Of a stretch of DNA of 64,000 nt, positions 51,259 through 62,884 are shown one piece after another. The position numbers were made by a program, and so were the translations under genes. A model generated the notes under the pieces. The model was not told the origin of the DNA. It searched no databases and was given only the letters and a program-made list of their open reading frames with translations. The stretch's first letter is position 1. Every line of letters begins with the position of its first letter. Source of the stretch: Ascarosepion bandense (lineage: Eukaryota > Mollusca > Cephalopoda > Sepiida > Sepiidae); NCBI GenBank assembly GCA_037127315.1, contig JBBBDQ010000399.1, positions 556,501 to 620,500 on the forward strand, written 5' to 3'.

Positions 51259-51344
51259 ATTAACGTAGAGAAACTAAAAGTTCATAAGAAGCAAAAAAGA
51301 AAAATACAAATCAGTCAATAAAGAAATAGTTTTACTATTTATGC

Positions 51345-52120
51345 TCCTTAGGAAACTACAAAACCTTCTACAGAAGGTAGCTGAAGAGAGTGACAAAAAA
51401 GAACGAGAAATAAACCACAGGAAAACCGAATGCATAGTCATTAGCAAAAGAGAGCCCAAAATGCCAAATACAGTTGGGAGATACTAAAATCAAGCAGGTA
51501 CAAAAACTTAAATACCTGGGAAGTGTTCTAATAGGAGACGGAAATTGCGAAGGAAAGACGACAGCATAAAATAAAAATAAAATCCGAAGGTGAACTAGCA
51601 TGTCAAAGAACGCATTACAGAAGCTGAATAAAGTATTAACAGACAGGAACCTTTCACTAGAAACAAAGAAGAGAATACTACATTACCATGTGATGTCAGT
51701 TCTTCAACATGGAAGTGAATGCTGGACAATATCATCAAAGATGAAGGAAAAGCTTGAAGCAGCTGAAATGTGGTTCTGCAGAAGGATGCTGTGGATATCG
51801 TGGACCGATATTGTGTGCAATGATGAGGTTATGGAAAGGATGGAAACAAAACGGAAATTCATATTGAGCATCAGGAAGAGACAACTAAAGACATGCAGTA
51901 AGGAAGGAGGGCTTGGAGAACCCGATACGAACGGGACAGATAGAGGGGAAAAGAGACAGGGGAAATCAGCGGATAACATATTTGAAGGGCCTGAGCAGGT
52001 TGATGACAGAACGGAGGCTGCAAGACGTTACATGAGAAAGCCTGCTAAGAGCCACCAGGAATAGGGAGACGTGGAAGGCCATGATCGCCTACGTTCTGAA
52101 AGAACAAGGCATAAAAGAAG
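51345..52120 (+). mobile_element. RTE-type LINE 3' half
   Basis: It begins with KLQNLLQKVAEESDKKE and KTECIVISK. A 154-codon open frame (51600-52064) holds KNALQKLNKVLTDRNLSLET, HYHVMSVLQHGSECWTISSK, EKLEAAEMWFCRRMLWISWT and RKFILSIRKRQLK. After a deletion the frame is lost, but the nucleotide match continues through CATATTTGAAGGGCCTGAGC and CCATGATCGCCTACGTTCTG to AAAAGAAGAA. It is 5'-truncated after the catalytic box. Confidence 0.88.
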
Positions 52121-52124
52121 AACA

Positions 52125-52545
52125 TTTCTAGAGAAACAGAAACAAATTCGCAAGAACGAAATTAACTTTTCAGTAAAAGTGACTTGAAAAGTTGGTTAGG
52201 CGTTCTAGTCATGTAGTTGAAATGTGGGAAGAGGGGAAAGATCTTAATGCATCAACAGTATATATTGCAGCACGGGTATGTGTTAAAATTTTCGTAGTAT
52301 CGACGCATGTGCGAGTAACGATGGTGTGAAAGGTTTAAGGAAATGCGTTAAGCTCAGGACCAATTGTCACTATTGATAAATCAAGTTGTGAAACTCCATT
52401 TCAACGCTAAGGACGGGGTTGCACATACCCGAAAATGCTCTCCGAAAATTGTTCCTTCCGACTGGACGCTAACCGAATGAGATTTGTTTTTTTGTTTTTT
52501 TTAGCTACTGGAACTTGGTTTTTTTTATCCTATGAAGTTCTAAAT
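52125..52545. other. Unannotated sequence
   Basis: No recognised feature. Confidence 0.4.
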
Positions 52546-52550
52546 GGAGG

Positions 52551-52745
52551 TCCGGTGCAGTAATGGATAGTGGTTTGTTTTGAAAATCGGAAAGCCAACT
52601 TCGAATTGCAGTCGAGCTAACTGCATTCCGTTTCGAGAATTTTAATACCTTTCGAAAAAAGTATGGTTTCAACTCTTCTATCCCTAGCTATAGATAGACA
52701 AATAGCGGAACAGAGGGATCATTATAGACTTGTTTAGCAACAAGT
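52551..52745 (+). mobile_element. SINE family A, old diverged copy
   Basis: GGTGCAGTAATGGATAGTGG and AACTTCGAATTGCAGTCGAG match the A and B box regions, and CTGCATTCCG, AATACCTTTCG, CCTAGCTATAGATAGACAAA follow the body order. Many substitutions. Confidence 0.6.
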
Positions 52746-52969
52746 TCTGGGAAATGAAAATTGAATTCAGACCAACTTAACGTCTGGGAGGAGAGACTAG
52801 GTAACCTCAACATCTCCGGTGAAATATATGGAGGCCTGTTTTCGAATTGTAGAAAAATGCTAATGCATTTATTACTGCCAGGGAAAACTCATTTTTAATC
52901 CATGGACTGACCCAGTGAAAGTAAATCAATTTTTTTCTATAAAACTGGCTCTAATTATTTGAATTGTTG

Positions 52970-53103
<134 letters not shown>

Positions 53104-53359
53104 AGATTGAGCAACCAGACGCACGGTATTCTTTGAATCGGCAGACGGTAAAATATTTTTTTAAATGAACTTTTTGAGGCTCAACTTCAAAATATGATCA
53201 AAAATATTTTTCTTATCTGCAAGAAATATTTAAAAATTTACAAAATGTCATAGCCAACAAACTCAGTCTAACAAATCTAAAGTTTAGGTCATCTGGAGCC
53301 TAACATTTTATTATAAAAATGGTTAATAATTTTTATTTCATTTTATTTAGTTTTATTTA

Positions 53360-53740
53360 TTTATTGTAATAATAGTTTCGCCTACTGCCACTGGTGTGCA
53401 CAGGGTTACAGAGACGAGGGGGAAAAAGAAAAGAAAAATGTACAGGGGATATCGAAGAAAGTGTAAGAGAGAGAGAAGGAGAGTGAGAGAGAGATGAGTG
53501 TCAAAGAGATAGAAAATGGCAATTGACGTTGCACTCAAGCTTTTGGAGATTGTAGCTATCAGGGAAGCAAGCTGACGGGATGGAGTTCCGCAGGCAGGAT
53601 GTGCGAGAAAAGAACTGAGGTGTAGAAGTTATGGGTACATTTGCCTATTTTGACGGTAAAATTATGAGACCTGGTTGCAGGAGGAAATTCACATGTATGG
53701 GGGTAACAGAGAATAAAGCTTTGAGCAGAAACAGTGAAAA
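53360..53740 (-). mobile_element. Jockey/CR1-type LINE 3' end, diverged
   Basis: In complement the coding end (about 53700-53520) has ATRSHNFTVKIGKCTHNFYT, followed by a decayed WNS..SACFPDSYNLQKLEC-type C-terminus. The 3' UTR ends near CCTGTGCACACCAGTGGCAG, the usual terminal block. Confidence 0.75.
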
Positions 53741-53744
53741 TAAC

Positions 53745-54340
53745 TAGTCTATCAGTCAGCCTTTGAATATGGTGTTTGTTCGATCGTTTGTTACACAAAC
53801 GAAACTGAAAATTTCAAAATTATTTGCTCACACATTTTGCATATTGATTCGACAATATTACAAAACCTAAGCTTACCGATAATTTGTTTATATGCATCAA
53901 CAGTCGTAACTAACTCCCCTCCATTTTTCATGAAGTCGACGACAATTTATACACATAATTTGAACAATGTAAATTTATGTCATATGAACGCATTTTTCGT
54001 TTATTCTATACTAACGCAATTCATTCGATTGTATTGTAAAACAAAGCTACATAAAATAATCTGGGTGAAATTGTTCCCAAATAATCTTTGTAGTTCATTT
54101 CTTTCAATTTGAAAGAAAAATAATACACCAATAAATAAAAATTATTGAAGTTTGTAGATCTGTGTTTGAAGATTTTTCACTGTGCGCAAATGTCATATTA
54201 TTTCAATGAAAATTGACAAAAATGATTCTTTTTCTTCAGTTGGTTGGCTATTGTTTCATTCAAAGATTGACACAGACGCTCCGGACAATGTCAGTGATGA
54301 AGGCAATAAAACGGTTTAACGATGGTTATCACTGTGATTA
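53745..54340. other. Unannotated sequence
   Basis: No recognised feature; a 91-codon plus-strand open frame (53837-54112) has no similarity I can name. Confidence 0.4.
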
Positions 54341-54344
54341 AATC

Positions 54345-54890
54345 AACTCTAGGACGGATAGATGCGAAGACATATTAGCATAATCAAGGATGCATTCCAG
54401 AAGCTGAATTGAGACATCAAGATTTCTCTGGAAGCAAAGAAGGGAGTACTGGATTGTTATGTGATGACTGGCCTTCAATATTGCAGCGAATGCAGGACAA
54501 TCTCATCAAAGATGAAACAAACAAAACAATCTTGAATCAATCGAAACACGCTTCTGCAGAAGGATGTTGAGGATGCCACAGACAGAACACGAGAGCAACG
54601 ACGAGATTCTGGAGAGGAAGGACACGAAAAAGGAAATGATAATCCAGGAAAAAAAAGCGTAAGTTTCTGGAATATGTAGTGAGGATAGAGGGCTTGGAGA
54701 ACCTGAAGCTCACGGGATCAAGACAGGTAGATACAAGTGACTTGATAAGTTGGATGGCTCAGTGGGGTCGATTGGGATAACAGAAAAAGAGGTGTTGAGA
54801 GGTACAAGAAATAATGTGATGTGGAAATCCATGATCGCCTAAGTCCTGAAGGCATACGACATACACAAGAAGAAGAAGAAGAATCAATTT
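54345..54890 (+). mobile_element. RTE-type LINE fragment, old
   Basis: Nucleotide blocks follow the family order: CATTCCAGAAGCTGAATTGA, GAAGGGAGTACTGGATTGTT, AATGCAGGACAATCTCATCA, TTCTGCAGAAGGATGTTGAG, GAGGGCTTGGAGAACCTGAA and CCATGATCGCCTAAGTCCTG. It ends in AAGAAGAAGAAGAAGAA at 54868-54884. Frames are badly broken. Confidence 0.8.
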
Positions 54891-54894
54891 GTAG

Positions 54895-55740
54895 TTATTG
54901 TGGTTCAGTTGTATGCAAACCTATAAGGACATACATAATCAATAAATTAACAAATATTATTAACAAAAAGCCACAGGCCTCTACATGGACGATAGTTTAT
55001 TAGTTTAAGAAGTAACAGAATTAAAGAAAAGAATAATAAAACTTTAAAATCCTAGGATTTACAATAGATAAAAAATCCAATCAAAAATAGTGTATTACTT
55101 AGTATAACATTCAACCTAAACCACGAAAAATACAAGCCATACTGAAATCCAAGCAAAATAATTAATATACATTAACAAATATTCTAACCACCCCTCTAAC
55201 ACATTCAAGCAAATACCCCTACTTTTAAATAAAATAATTTCGATAAATTCTAGTAGCCTAAAAATATTCAATAAAACCTAGTGTTTCACTTAAAGACAGA
55301 CGCCGAAACAGAAGACCATATCTGGAATTATGGCGATACAAAGGGGTTAATGATTGATATAAATATAATTAAATCGGTTTTATAATCAAAAATCATTATT
55401 TGAAATTAAAACTGGAGACTTTTGAATCTCTTATCTTAGATAGAAACTGACTACAGTAAATCAATAGTAGATTTTTTTCATCACAGTTATATATACTTTT
55501 CTCTTATTTACCTACCGTAGTAAACGTAAAAAAAAAGCATTTGTAAATGTTTCATAAGCATTTCGCCAACATGGTTGAGATTAATAAATCTAAATATTAG
55601 ATTCATCTGGAGTCCACGATTTTATAATAAAAATGATTAATTCTAGTTTGCCAGCTAGTCTTTCAGCAAATCGTTAACCAGTGTGATTGTTTGATCGTTT
55701 GTTATACAAAGCTGTATCTTTTAAATCTACCGAAATGTAT
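54895..55740. other. Unannotated AT-rich sequence
   Basis: No gene recognised. 55020-55300 is very A-rich on the plus strand with few G, unlike its surroundings; origin unknown. Confidence 0.35.
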
Positions 55741-55745
55741 TATTC

Positions 55746-55746
<1 letters not shown>

Positions 55747-55789
<43 letters not shown>

Positions 55790-55804
55790 GAATCATAGAT
55801 TTGG

Positions 55805-55857
<53 letters not shown>

Positions 55858-55858
55858 T
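55747..55858. repeat. Two (TA)n tracts and a (GA)n tract
   Basis: (TA)n at 55747-55786 and 55809-55838, then (GA)n at 55839-55857. TTAAGAA lies on both sides of the first tract in inverted form (CTTAATATATA / TATATATTAAG). Confidence 0.9.
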
Positions 55859-55867
55859 AAAGTTATT

Positions 55868-56600
55868 TATAAATTGGAACTTTGTCTGTGTGTGTGTGTA
55901 TGAGTGTGCATGTGTCTGTTTGTGTCTGTGTGTGTCCGTTACCTATAGACTCCGAAACGGCTGAACCGATTTTCTTGAAAATTTACACAGTTGTACTATA
56001 AGCGTCTGCGAGTGTTCTTAGCTAGGGTTTGTGTCGAGGTACCCCCAATAAATATCGAAAAACGATAATCGAAAAAATCTGCTTATAGAAGGAGTGGTCA
56101 AATTTAATCAAATTTGATACATTCATAGACAAAGACATAAGAAACGATATTCAAATGTTTCAAGGTTGCAGTTTTTACAATAGTACATAAAACCAATAAT
56201 ATGTATATATAAGGCAAGATGTTTGTGTGTGTGTCTGTCTATCTGCCTGTATGTCTGTGAACTTTTCAGCCCTTTTATTTTAGTTTTTGCTTCGGGTTTG
56301 GCTCTAAGGAGGTGTATTTGTAGTTCTTAGTCTCAGCCATGATATCGTTTACTCAGAGGACTTATTTAGCCTTCAAAATTCAGTTTACGCCGAAAAAAAC
56401 TTATTTGATATCGATACCAGGAAATCAAAATTTGACTTAAATCCATTCATTTTTCTTTCTCTCTATGGTTTCGCTTTAACTGGAAACAGCTATTGCTTTT
56501 TAGTCTTTCGTACCAACGTCCAAAGCGTCTGAGCTCCAGGACCATGGATTAGTTTTAAAGCTTTCATTACACCCGAGCAACGCCGGGCTCTACTGCTAGT
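55868..56600 (+). mobile_element. Helitron-like non-autonomous element, copy 2
   Basis: Collinear with 25829-26396 but longer in the second module. The 3' end is CCCGAGCAACGCCGGG, a perfect 4-bp GC stem around an 8-base loop, followed 9 bases later by CTAGT, consistent with a Helitron terminus. The first module reads TTGGAACTTTGTCTGTGTGT and the second AAGGCAAGATGTTTGTGTG. No open frame of note, so any mobility would depend on another element. Confidence 0.7.
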
Positions 56601-56634
56601 AATTAATAATGCATTTCTGAAGGTTGGGTTTTTT

Positions 56635-56885
56635 ACGTCACCCTATTCCTGGTGGCAGTTAGCACGCTTTCTCCTGTAACGTTTCGCAGCCCCCGTTCTG
56701 TCATCAACCTGCTCAGGCCCTTCAAATACGTTACCCGCTGCTTTCCTCTGCTCTTTTTCCCTCTATCTATCCTGTTCGTATTGGGTTCTCCAAGCCCTCC
56801 GTCCTTACTGCATGTCCAAGGAACTTTAGTTGTCTCTTCCTGATACTCAATATGAATTTCCTTTTTGTTTCCATCCTTTCAATAA
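56635..56885 (-). mobile_element. RTE-type LINE 3' end
   Basis: In complement it carries MKIGMETKRKFILSIRKRQ-like residues through KFLGHAVRTEGLENPIRTG to the 3' region near GCTAACTGCCACCAGGAAT. It lacks the terminal about 50 bases and is followed downstream by (TA)n (56893-56929). Confidence 0.8.
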
Positions 56886-56889
56886 AAAT

Positions 56890-56893
56890 GCTA

Positions 56894-56932
<39 letters not shown>

Positions 56933-57845
56933 AATTTTTTATTACAATAGTATGTAAAGGCATTATATCCCTACACAAAGAATTCCACTTTTCAGAACAA
57001 TTCTCTTTTTCAAGTAATTTTTAAAATACATTGTGAAAATGATTTACTGCAGATTTCAAGTTTCCCTAAAAATATAGAAGTATTGAATCCTAGAGATCAA
57101 TTGATCCTTTTATGTAAACTTCGATAAATATTTTTCTTTAAAATTTAATTCAATATACAATGTTCCATTATAACCTATAAATAAAAAAATATTTTACTAA
57201 AATAAATAACCCACAATACTTGATTTTCTTAACTACAATATAACTTAGAATACCATAATTATTTATAATTCTATTTCTAACCTAAGTATATATACATACA
57301 TAAATTCAAACAATAATAAAAAATTACTCATAAACCTAACCTCCTACAATACATAAGATATCAAACAAACGAAAAAATGAAATAATGTGAGGAGTTATTA
57401 TTTATGCACTTATATCTTATATGAAAGAAAAATGCGAACATTTCAATTAAAAAAAAAACAAAAAAAAACTGACATGTTGAGAGATGTTATTAATTAGACA
57501 CAAATGGCTACAATTGATAGAAAAGAGGAACAGGGAAAAATAGAAAAGGCTAAAAAGCCAGTGTCAATTGAAAAAAAAAAGAAAAGAACAAATGATTCAC
57601 ACGGAAGAACACCTCTTGCAAAGGTACATCTGCACAGGTGGATGCATGGTTGCACGCGCATAAACTCACATACAAACACAAACAATATGGAAAAAACACA
57701 CGAATGATAAATGCAAAAACCAGAAAAATCGAAAAATATAAGCAGTGAATTGCTGATACCTAAAAAAGAGTGTACGGACAGCTCTGTCTACGAAACTGTG
57801 GAGTAGGGTAACATTAGTAAGCTAAGTGTAAAAGTTTTTACAAGT
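56890..57845. other. Unannotated AT-rich sequence
   Basis: A (TA)n tract at 56893-56929, then very AT-rich sequence without a recognised gene. A lysine-rich 67-codon plus-strand open frame at 57504-57707 shows no family resemblance. Confidence 0.35.
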
Positions 57846-57852
57846 TAAGTAG

Positions 57853-57902
57853 TTCGTATTTTGTCGAATGCTTTCGCATTAAAGCATTCGACAAAATACG
57901 AA
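57853..57902. repeat. Perfect 21-bp hairpin at the RTE 5' end
   Basis: Arms 57853-57873 (TTCGTATTTTGTCGAATGCT T) and 57882-57902 are exact complements around the 8-base loop TCGCATTA. The right arm is RTE coding sequence; the left arm partly overlaps the target duplication. Confidence 0.95.
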
Positions 57903-58958
57903 ACAAAGAATTGATGGAGATGCTAGGCAACCTCGACATTTTCGGCAAAGACATAAGAATAATCAAGAATCTCTACTGGCAGCAAACGGCCTGCATACGG
58001 ACAGGTAACGACCTCAGTAGATACACAAAGATAGAAAAAGGCGTAAGACAATGATGTGTCTTTTCACCGGATTTGTTCAACCTATACAGCGAGAATATTT
58101 TGAGGACCCTAGATGACACACCAGGATTTGTTATTGGAGGCCACAACTTGAACAACATAAGATATGCGGACGATAGAGTACTGATCGCGGACACGGAAAT
58201 GAAACTACAAGATCTCATACAGAAAGTAGCAGTGGAGAGTGACATGAAGGGACTACAAATAAACTTTAAGAAAACTGAGTGCATGGTCATCAGCAAAAGA
58301 TACAACCCAAAATGCCAAATACAGGTGGGGGATAACAGAATCAGACAAGTCCAAGAATTTAAGTACCTAGGAAGTGTTCTAACAGGAGATGGAAAGTGCG
58401 ACACGGAGATCCGAAGGCGAATTGGCATGGCAAAGGACGCGTTCCAAAAGATGAGCAAAATACTAACACAGGAAAATCTCAATAGAAACGAAGAAAAGAG
58501 TGCTAGACTGCTACGTGATGTCAGTTCTTCAATACGGCTGTGAATGCTGGACAATATCATCGAAAATGAGGACAAAACTGGAAGCAGCCGAAATGTGGTT
58601 CTACAGAAGGATGCTACGGATATCGTGGACTGAGCATACAAACAACGACGAGGTGTTAGAAAGAATGGCAACAAAAAGGAAATTGATGCTGAGCATCAGG
58701 AAGAGACAACTGAAGTTCCTGGGACATGCAATGAGGAAGAAGAGCCTGGAGAACCTGATACTGACTGGTCGGATAGAAGGAAGGAGAGACAGAGGAAGGT
58801 AGCGGATAACATATTTGCAGGGTCTGATCAGGTGGATGACGGAACGGGGGTTGCCAGGAGCAACAGGAGCAAACATACTAAGAGCCACAAGGGATAGGGA
58901 GACGTGGAGATCCATGATCGCCTACGTCCTGAAGGGACAGGGCACATAGAAGAAGAAG
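57858..58958 (+). mobile_element. RTE LINE insertion with an 11-bp target duplication
   Basis: The element is bounded by AAGTAGTTCGT at 57847-57857 and again at 58959-58969. The body starts at KAFDKIRNKELMEMLGNLDI and continues through CVFSPDLFNLYSENILR, PGFVIGGHNLNNIRYADD and KYLGSVLTGDGK (58073-58543 open, 156 codons), then MSVLQYGCECWTISSKM, EMWFYRRMLRISWTEHTN and RKRQLKFLGHAMRKKSLENL (58500-58802 open). The 3' end is a short GAA run. The two open parts overlap out of frame near 58500, so a single frameshift breaks the protein. The first 16 bases are an inverted copy of the adjacent coding sequence. Confidence 0.92.
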
Positions 58959-58960
58959 AA

Positions 58961-59005
58961 GTAGTTCGTGTAAATTATTTTGCAATTGAAGGTTAGTTTT
59001 GACTT
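58961..59005 (+). repeat. 45-bp direct repeat, right flank of the RTE
   Basis: GTAGTTCGTGTAAATTATTT through GGTTAGTTTTGACTT is repeated exactly at 59347-59391. The second occurrence has no insertion and shows the pre-insertion target. Confidence 0.9.
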
Positions 59006-59074
59006 GGATGAATCGTGGTATTATCTTAATTCCATTAGTTCTGTCTTGTAAATGAGTAAAGATTTGTTCTTTGA

Positions 59075-59102
59075 GTTATTCACTCGCCGCCGGGCAACTA
59101 GT
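59075..59102 (+). other. Possible third Helitron-like 3' terminus
   Basis: CTCGCCGCCGGGCAACTAGT resembles the GC-rich end plus CTAGT of the two Helitron-like copies, but only about 20 bases agree. Confidence 0.35.
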
Positions 59103-59931
59103 ATATACGTGTTGGCTAACTCGCCTATATTCTGAAAAAATGTTTAAATTTTATTTTTGACTTCAGAAATTTAATTAAATCAACTTTCTGTGTTACCTCC
59201 TCGTGGTAAGTTCACCCGGAATCAGTCTGTCTTTTCTGTAATTTTTAATTTAATTTAATTTAATTTTTAATTATTTATTTTTTAAATTTTTTTTTTTTTG
59301 TTTTTTTTGTTGAATCTTTATTTTATTTGTTTTGTCACTAACCTAAGTAGTTCGTGTAAATTATTTTGCAATTGAAGGTTAGTTTTGACTTATACTAAGT
59401 TAAAACTTAGTAAATTTCAGTTACCCTTTTCTTTTTTATTTTTTTATTTTTTTTAATCGGAGTAGATAGTTCTTACTATCGCTTCCGGTCTCACACTCCA
59501 CCCCCTTCTTTTGATCAAGTGTAGAGGTGATCGCCTTGTTTCTTGTTCAGGAAGGGGTTTCCGGTTCATTCCCTTTCTTCGGTCTTAGTGTTAGTTCAGC
59601 TGGAAGCTGTTTGCAGTTAACGGAGTATGGTGGCAACGTCTTTACATTGTGAGGGTATCGGGTTGTCAGTTTCCTGGTTGCTGCTTCCGACTGGTAGTTA
59701 GGAACCCGTACTCATGCGTAGCGTCTTGAGAGGCTGCTCTGATCAACAGTTGAATAATACCGGGGTTCTTGTAGTGCCATATCGCGCATGGACGGGCGTC
59801 CCTGCATGAAGGTTCGGTGGGCAACCCCGAGGCCACATTATGTAGTAGGCCGCGCCAATCTCCATCCTTCACATGCTGCAAACAAGTGACCGACTGACTT
59901 TATTCTAAGACTTCTGCTTAACCGAATCACT

Positions 59932-60696
59932 ATGGAAAAAAGCAAACATAATAGCAAATCTAAACCAGCTAGTCTGAAAACGCCCAAACCCGTCTGCATC
60001 TCTTACACTAACATACGTGGTATCCGTACTAACTTCCTCAGCGTTGATTCATTCCTTCACACTAACTCACCTGATATCTTGGCCCTATGTGAAACTAACC
60101 TGAACCCTTCTATCCCCTCTTCTGAGTTTGACGTTCCTGGCTACCTTCCCCTTTTCAGGAAGGACTCCAATGTTCATATGCATGGGCTTGGTGTGTAAGT
60201 CAGCGAACACCTTCCCCTAGCTAGGGCGAGATCCCTTGAATCCCCGGATCATTCTTTCATGTGCTTCCGCCTCTCACTTCTAAGCTCGATTAGCTATCTC
60301 TTCTTTCTCTACCGCTCCCCTTCCTACCCTGACTGTTCGTTACTTGACAGTGTCTCTGACAAAGCCATTTCTTCCCATTCCCCCGCCCATATATTCGTGT
60401 TTGGTGACTTTAACGCCCACCACACCAAGTGGCTGGAGAACTCTGTCACCGATCCTGCTGGTGTCCACACCATGAATTTTTCAATAACCCAATCCCTTAC
60501 GCAAGTGGTGAACTTCCCCACGCGTTTCTCCGACAACCCTAACGGAAGGGACTCACTGCTAGACCTCTGCTTCACCTCCATCCCAAACTCTTGCACTACC
60601 AGACAAATCTGCTCACTTGGTAACTCTGACCACACCGTAGTTTCCGTTAACATTTCATTCTGCTTCCCACCCAACCCAAGAAACCCAGACAAGTAG
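59932..60696 (+). pseudogene. LINE AP endonuclease domain (one internal stop)
   Basis: The frame starts MEKSKHNSKSKP, continues with CISYTNIRGIRTNFLSVDSF and DILALCETNLNPS (the catalytic Glu in the CET motif). After a TAA at 60196-60198 it goes on in the same frame to HIFVFGDFNAHHTKWLENS (catalytic Asp and Asn), DLCFTSIPNS and LGNSDHTVVSVNI (catalytic Asp-His). All recognisable active-site motifs survive; only the stop after GLGV (a Tyr-to-stop change would fit) and the stop at 60696 interrupt it. The segment joining it to the reverse transcriptase is frameshifted. Confidence 0.88.
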
Positions 60697-60714
60697 AATA
60701 TCCTACTGCTACCA

Positions 60715-62691
60715 AAGAGCAGACTGGGATTCGTTCCGAGACTTCCTCTGTGACGTCCCTTGGAACAACGTTTTTAGTCTTCCCATCGAAGAATGTGCAT
60801 CCGAGGTCTCCTCCTGAGTTACCAGGAAATTTCAGCTTAAATCTCATTCGTCTCCATGGTTCTCGCCCGCTTGCTCGGCCGCCATTGCCCACCGGAATCA
60901 TTTCTTCCGACTCTATTGTAGCTACACGTCGGACCCAAACAGACGCCTTTTCGCTTCAGCTCGTAATAAGTGTAAAAAGATACTTAACGAAGCTAAGGTG
61001 TTATTTGCTGCCAGAATGAAGCAACGCATAGCTTCCTCTAAGTTCGGCACCAAGGACTACTGGCGACCCTGTAAAAGAGTACTTAACAAGAGCAAGTCCA
61101 CAATACCCCCACTAATAAACAAATTTGAGGTCCTCACCTCCCCAGCGGACAAGGCTGAAAGCTTTGCCCGCAGATGCTCAACTGAATGGCGTCCATATTA
61201 CACCCCCGCTTGTCTCTAAGATAATCTCAAAACTTGACCCTCACAAAGCGAGCGGAGGGGACGGAATCCCAATCATAGTCTTAAAGAAATGTGCCCCCAA
61301 ATTTTCAACTGTACTTTCTAAGCTCTACAACTCCTGTCTATCTGCTTCCTGCTTTCCTGCCTGTTGGAAATCTTCCTCTGTAGTTCCTATATTTAAAAAC
61401 ACTGGAGAACCCTCGGACCCCGCAAATTACCGACCTATCAGCCTTCTTCCGATCTTCGGCAAAGTGTTCGAAGCCATTATCAACGCCGAGGTGGTTCAGC
61501 ATCTCACGGCCCACGGGCTCCTCTCAGACAAACAGTATGGCTTCCGCTTCACCAGGTCTACTGCTGATATGCTAACGACCATCACCGAGTACATATATCA
61601 GGCACTCGATAGGAATAGTGAAGCCCGAACCGTTGCCTTGGATATCTCTAAAGCGTTCGACAGAGTTTGGCATGCTGGCCTTCTATGCAAACTGCGGAAC
61701 TATGGTATAGCTGGACAATTGTTTGAACTAATACAGTCATTCCTATCTAACCGCACATTGAAAGTGGAATTAAACGGACATGCCTCCCAGAACTACCATA
61801 CGAACGCGGGTGTCAGTCAAGGCTCTATCCTAGGTCCTACGCTCTTTCTGATCTACATTAATGATCTCCCTGATACCATAAGATCCCAATAGGTATGTAC
61901 GCTGATGACACCGCAGTTTATTCTCGCCTCGACCAAAAGCTAACCTTGCAGCCGAGCTTGGAAAGGACCTCCAATCCGTAGTGGACTGGGGTAAGAAATG
62001 GCTCGTAAATTTTAATACTTCTAAAACGAAGCTACATAGACAATCGAACCTACCTCCTATTAGCATGGACCAGGTTTGCCTCCCAGAGAGTAAAACACTA
62101 CACCTCCTTGGTCTCACACTCTCAGCGGACCTCAAGTGTAATGACTATATCGAATCCATTGCTAAATCCGCTGCTATGAAAGTCGGTTCTCTGTGCAGGG
62201 CCCGGGGTTTTTTTTCCGTCTGAATCTATCCTGCACATTTATAAATAAATCTACCATCCGCCCGTGCATTGAATACTGTTGCCATATCTGGTCGGGTGCC
62301 CCTGCTATTCTCCTTGGGCTTCTAGACAAGGTACAGCGGAGGGTCTGTAATGTGATAGATACCGACTTGGCAGACCGCCTGCAGTCTCTCTCCCACCGGC
62401 GCGACGTGGCTTCCCTGTGTCTCTTCTATAAATACTTTCACAGCTTCTGCTCCGATGAACTTAGATCACTGGATGCCCCCTAGGTTTGAATTTGCACGAG
62501 ATACTAGATTAGCAACTAGATCCCACCCTTTTACAGTGAAACCGATAAAATGCAACCGCAACTTCTACTTCAACAGTTTCTCTTCTCGCACTTCCCGACT
62601 GTGGAATTCTCTTACACATGACTGCTTCCCCGACGGCTACAATCTCCAGGAGTTTAAATTTAAGGTCAATAGACACCTCCTAACACACTAA
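60715..62691 (+). pseudogene. LINE reverse transcriptase, frameshifted
   Basis: The linker (60720-61175, one frame, one stop) contains WFSPACSAAIAHRN and SKFGTKDYWRPCKRVLNKS. A frameshift near 61175 enters the 255-codon frame 61125-61892 with LDPHKASGGDGIPIIVLKKC, ANYRPISLLPIFGKVFEAII, KQYGFRFTRST, VALDISKAFDRVWHAGLLCK (first catalytic Asp) and GVSQGSILGPTLFLIYIND. A second frameshift at about 61890 precedes GMYADDTAVYSRL (catalytic YADD). Further shifts near 61950, 62200 and 62480 separate GKKWLVNFNTSKTKL, STIRPCIEYCCHIWSGAP and SRTSRLWNSL. Confidence 0.88.
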
Positions 62692-62884
62692 CTTCCATTC
62701 TTTCAAACACACTAACTTCCATTATTTCAAACACTCTTCCCACCCACTCAATTATCTATCACCCCACTTCTGACATTTCCCATATCTAATCACTCTTCCT
62801 ATTTACCCCCCCCATGTAGCCCCAAGCGCAATAGTGGCAGTGGAATGCCTTACTTGGGGTGAAATGATTAAAAAAAAATTAAAT

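Larger units (their letters stand above)
59465..62880 (+). mobile_element. Jockey/CR1-type LINE, nearly full length
   Basis: About 3.4 kb. A GC-richer leader (about 59465-59931) precedes an ATG at 59932 that opens directly into an AP-type endonuclease, followed by a reverse transcriptase, a thumb/C-terminal region and a 3' UTR ending GGGGTGAAATGATTAAAAAA at about 62880. No separate ORF1 (gag-like) is visible between the leader and the endonuclease. One nonsense codon and several frameshifts make it inactive. 3'-terminal sequences shared with five or more fragments in this window show the family was active. Confidence 0.88.

Noticed and set aside
55020..55300. Nuclear mitochondrial insertion
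   Set aside because: The skew is suggestive, but I could not identify a specific mitochondrial gene, so it is listed only as a weak observation.
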